Shown here piece by piece: positions 42,451 to 43,692 of a stretch of 43,692 nucleotides of DNA (positions are counted from its first letter, which is position 1; every line of letters begins with the position of its first letter). Position numbers and translations under genes: made by a program. The stretch is from Rubrivivax sp. (GTDB lineage: Bacteria; Pseudomonadota; Gammaproteobacteria; Burkholderiales; Burkholderiaceae_C), in assembly GCA_016789865.1 (NCBI GenBank), contig JAEUPC010000230.1:1-43692 (forward strand). Reading direction: 5' to 3'. The notes under the pieces are model-generated. The model ran no database searches. It was not told the DNA's origin and was given only the letters and a program-made list of their open reading frames with translations.

Positions 42451-43601
42451 GCCGCCACCGGCGGGAAGCCGCCTTCACCGGGCAGCCCCATCTCGCGCCG
42501 GTACCACTCGTGGAAGTGCAGCATGCCGTCCTCCATCGGGCTCTGGTAGGGCCCTACCTCGTTGTCGCCGCGCGCCATCAGCGCCGCGCGCCCTTCGTCC
42601 ATGCGGATGGCGATCTCGTCGTCCTCGACGCAGGTCTCGAGGTAGGCCGCCTGCTGGGCCTCGATGAACTCGCGCTCGAAGGCCGCGATCTCCTCGGGGT
42701 AGAAGAACTCCACCAGGTTGAGCGTCTTGCGCGGACCCTGCGGGAACAGCGTGGAAACCACCAGCACGTGCGGATACCACTCGACCATCGTCGTCGGGTA
42801 CAGCGTGAGCCACACCGCGCCGTGCGGCGGCGGCTGGCCCTGGCGGAAGTTCATTACCGCGTCGTGCCAGCGCCGGTAGACAGCCGAGCCGGGCTTGCCC
42901 AGCGCCTGGTGCACCCCCACCGTCTGCACCGAGTGGTGGCGCCCGAACTCCCAGCGCAGGTCGTCGCAGGTGACGAAGTGACCCAGGCCCGGGTGGAACG
43001 GCCCGACGTGGTAGTCCTCGAGGTACACCTCGATGAAGGTCTTCCAGTTGTACTCGCACGGGTGCAGGTGGGCGCGGTCGAACACGTAGCCGCTGAAATC
43101 GAACATGCCGCCTGCGGCCGCGCTCAGGCCCTCCAGGTCGTGCCGGACCGGCCGGCCCTGTGCCTCGAAGAGCAGGCCGTTCCAGCTCTGCAGCGGGTAG
43201 TTGCGCAGGTTCAGGCAGGGGTCGTGGTCGAAATGGGGCGCACCCACGAGCTGCCCGTCGAGGCCGTAGGTCCAGCGGTGCAGCGGGCACACGATGTGGC
43301 TGCCGCCGGCCACCCGGCCGCGCCCGCGCAGCATTACCGCCTGGCGGTGCCGGCACACGTTGGAGATGAGCGACAGCCCCTCTGGCCCCGGCTGCCGGCG
43401 CACCAGCGCGCGGCCCTCGCCCTCCTGCGGCAGCGCGAGGTGGTCGCCGACCTCTGGCAGCGCGAGCTCGTGCCCGAGGTACCGCGGGGCGAGCTCGAAG
43501 ATCTTCTTCTGTTCTTGTCGGAACAGACCCTCCTCGAAATAGCTGTGGACAGGAAGCTGCGCCTGGGCGCGAGCGTCGAGGGGGATGCTGAGGTCCGACA
43601 T
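42447..43601 (-). CDS. Rieske [2Fe-2S] ring-hydroxylating oxygenase, alpha subunit
   Basis: The ATG ending at 43601 (MSDLSIPLDARAQ) gives 384 residues. The Rieske site is CRH at ~84 and CPLHRW, the CXH-CXXH arrangement. The mononuclear iron site is EDYHVGPFHPGLGHF, with two His and an expected Asp near the C-terminus. It oxidises an aromatic or other substrate using electrons from a separate reductase; the substrate is unknown, and no reductase is in the window. Choline or carnitine monooxygenase-like members are possible. The GGAGGAA upstream is somewhat far from the ATG. It is the first gene of the pair with the sulfurtransferase; the remaining 91 bp to the window end hold only its leader. 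Confidence 0.92.
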   Translation of the reverse strand: MSDLSIPLDARAQAQLPVHSYFEEGLFRQEQKKIFELAPRYLGHELALPEVGDHLALPQEGEGRALVRRQPGPEGLSLISNVCRHRQAVMLRGRGRVAGGSHIVCPLHRWTYGLDGQLVGAPHFDHDPCLNLRNYPLQSWNGLLFEAQGRPVRHDLEGLSAAAGGMFDFSGYVFDRAHLHPCEYNWKTFIEVYLEDYHVGPFHPGLGHFVTCDDLRWEFGRHHSVQTVGVHQALGKPGSAVYRRWHDAVMNFRQGQPPPHGAVWLTLYPTTMVEWYPHVLVVSTLFPQGPRKTLNLVEFFYPEEIAAFEREFIEAQQAAYLETCVEDDEIAIRMDEGRAALMARGDNEVGPYQSPMEDGMLHFHEWYRREMGLPGEGGFPPVAA

Positions 43602-43692
43602 GATCCGAACCGTTCCTCCATGGCAGGCAAGAGGGCAACGACACCGAACCAGCCACCCGCGGGGCGGGCGTCGCAAGCGACGTGCCGCGGGG

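Overview
The window is chromosomal DNA from a very GC-rich betaproteobacterium, most likely a Burkholderiales member of the Rubrivivax/Leptothrix/Methylibium kind. The reasons are the strong G/C preference at third codon positions, the core gene runs argD-argF, DUF3579-rpsT-murJ, rpsP-rimM-trmD-rplS-nudix-cobD-like and rsgA-M48-orn, and frequent GTG or TTG starts. This placement is inference from gene content and order, not a database match. I saw no tRNA, rRNA, CRISPR array, transposase or prophage gene.

Bases 1-5730 are accessory. A truncated luciferase-like monooxygenase is followed by a rightward four-gene group: a TetR regulator with its own palindromic operator, a 719-residue protein that joins an alpha/beta hydrolase to a MurG-like glycosyltransferase, a small secreted two-cysteine protein, and a winged-helix/SAM methyltransferase. 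Several of these resemble families I associate with Actinobacteria. The group ends in two strong hairpins shared with the convergent neighbour.

Bases 5739-19085 form a carbohydrate-acid (tetronate) catabolic locus. It is organised around a divergent promoter region at about 12792-12968. Leftward lie a CUT1-type sugar ABC transporter, LtnD, a second beta-hydroxyacid dehydrogenase and an SDR. Rightward lie a FadR/GntR regulator, OtnK, OtnC, DenD, an SDR and an MFS transporter. The expected product is dihydroxyacetone phosphate from L-threonate and D-erythronate, but no OtnI isomerase is present.

Bases 19086-19569 are noncoding and hold the most unusual structure in the window. Two inverted, imperfect copies of a roughly 71-bp core each sit inside a long basal stem. 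The basal stems differ in sequence between the copies but both pair, and an inner stem shows two compensatory base-pair changes. The cores end in a GCGAAGC mini-hairpin. This looks like a mobile hairpin element or a structured RNA/DNA motif.

Bases 19570-43692 are mostly housekeeping: arginine biosynthesis, S20, MurJ, SirB1-like protein, Hda, a HAD phosphatase, poly(A) polymerase, a DUF47/Pit phosphate uptake pair, the rpsP-rplS ribosome/tRNA operon, a CoA-type Nudix hydrolase, a CobD-like protein, RsgA, an M48 peptidase and oligoribonuclease. They are followed by a dienelactone hydrolase/ZIP pair, a universal stress protein and a rhodanese/Rieske oxygenase pair. A recurring theme is short in-frame tandem repeats in otherwise conserved genes (MFS N-terminus, Hda C-terminus, RimM N-terminus) and tandem duplications in intergenic DNA.
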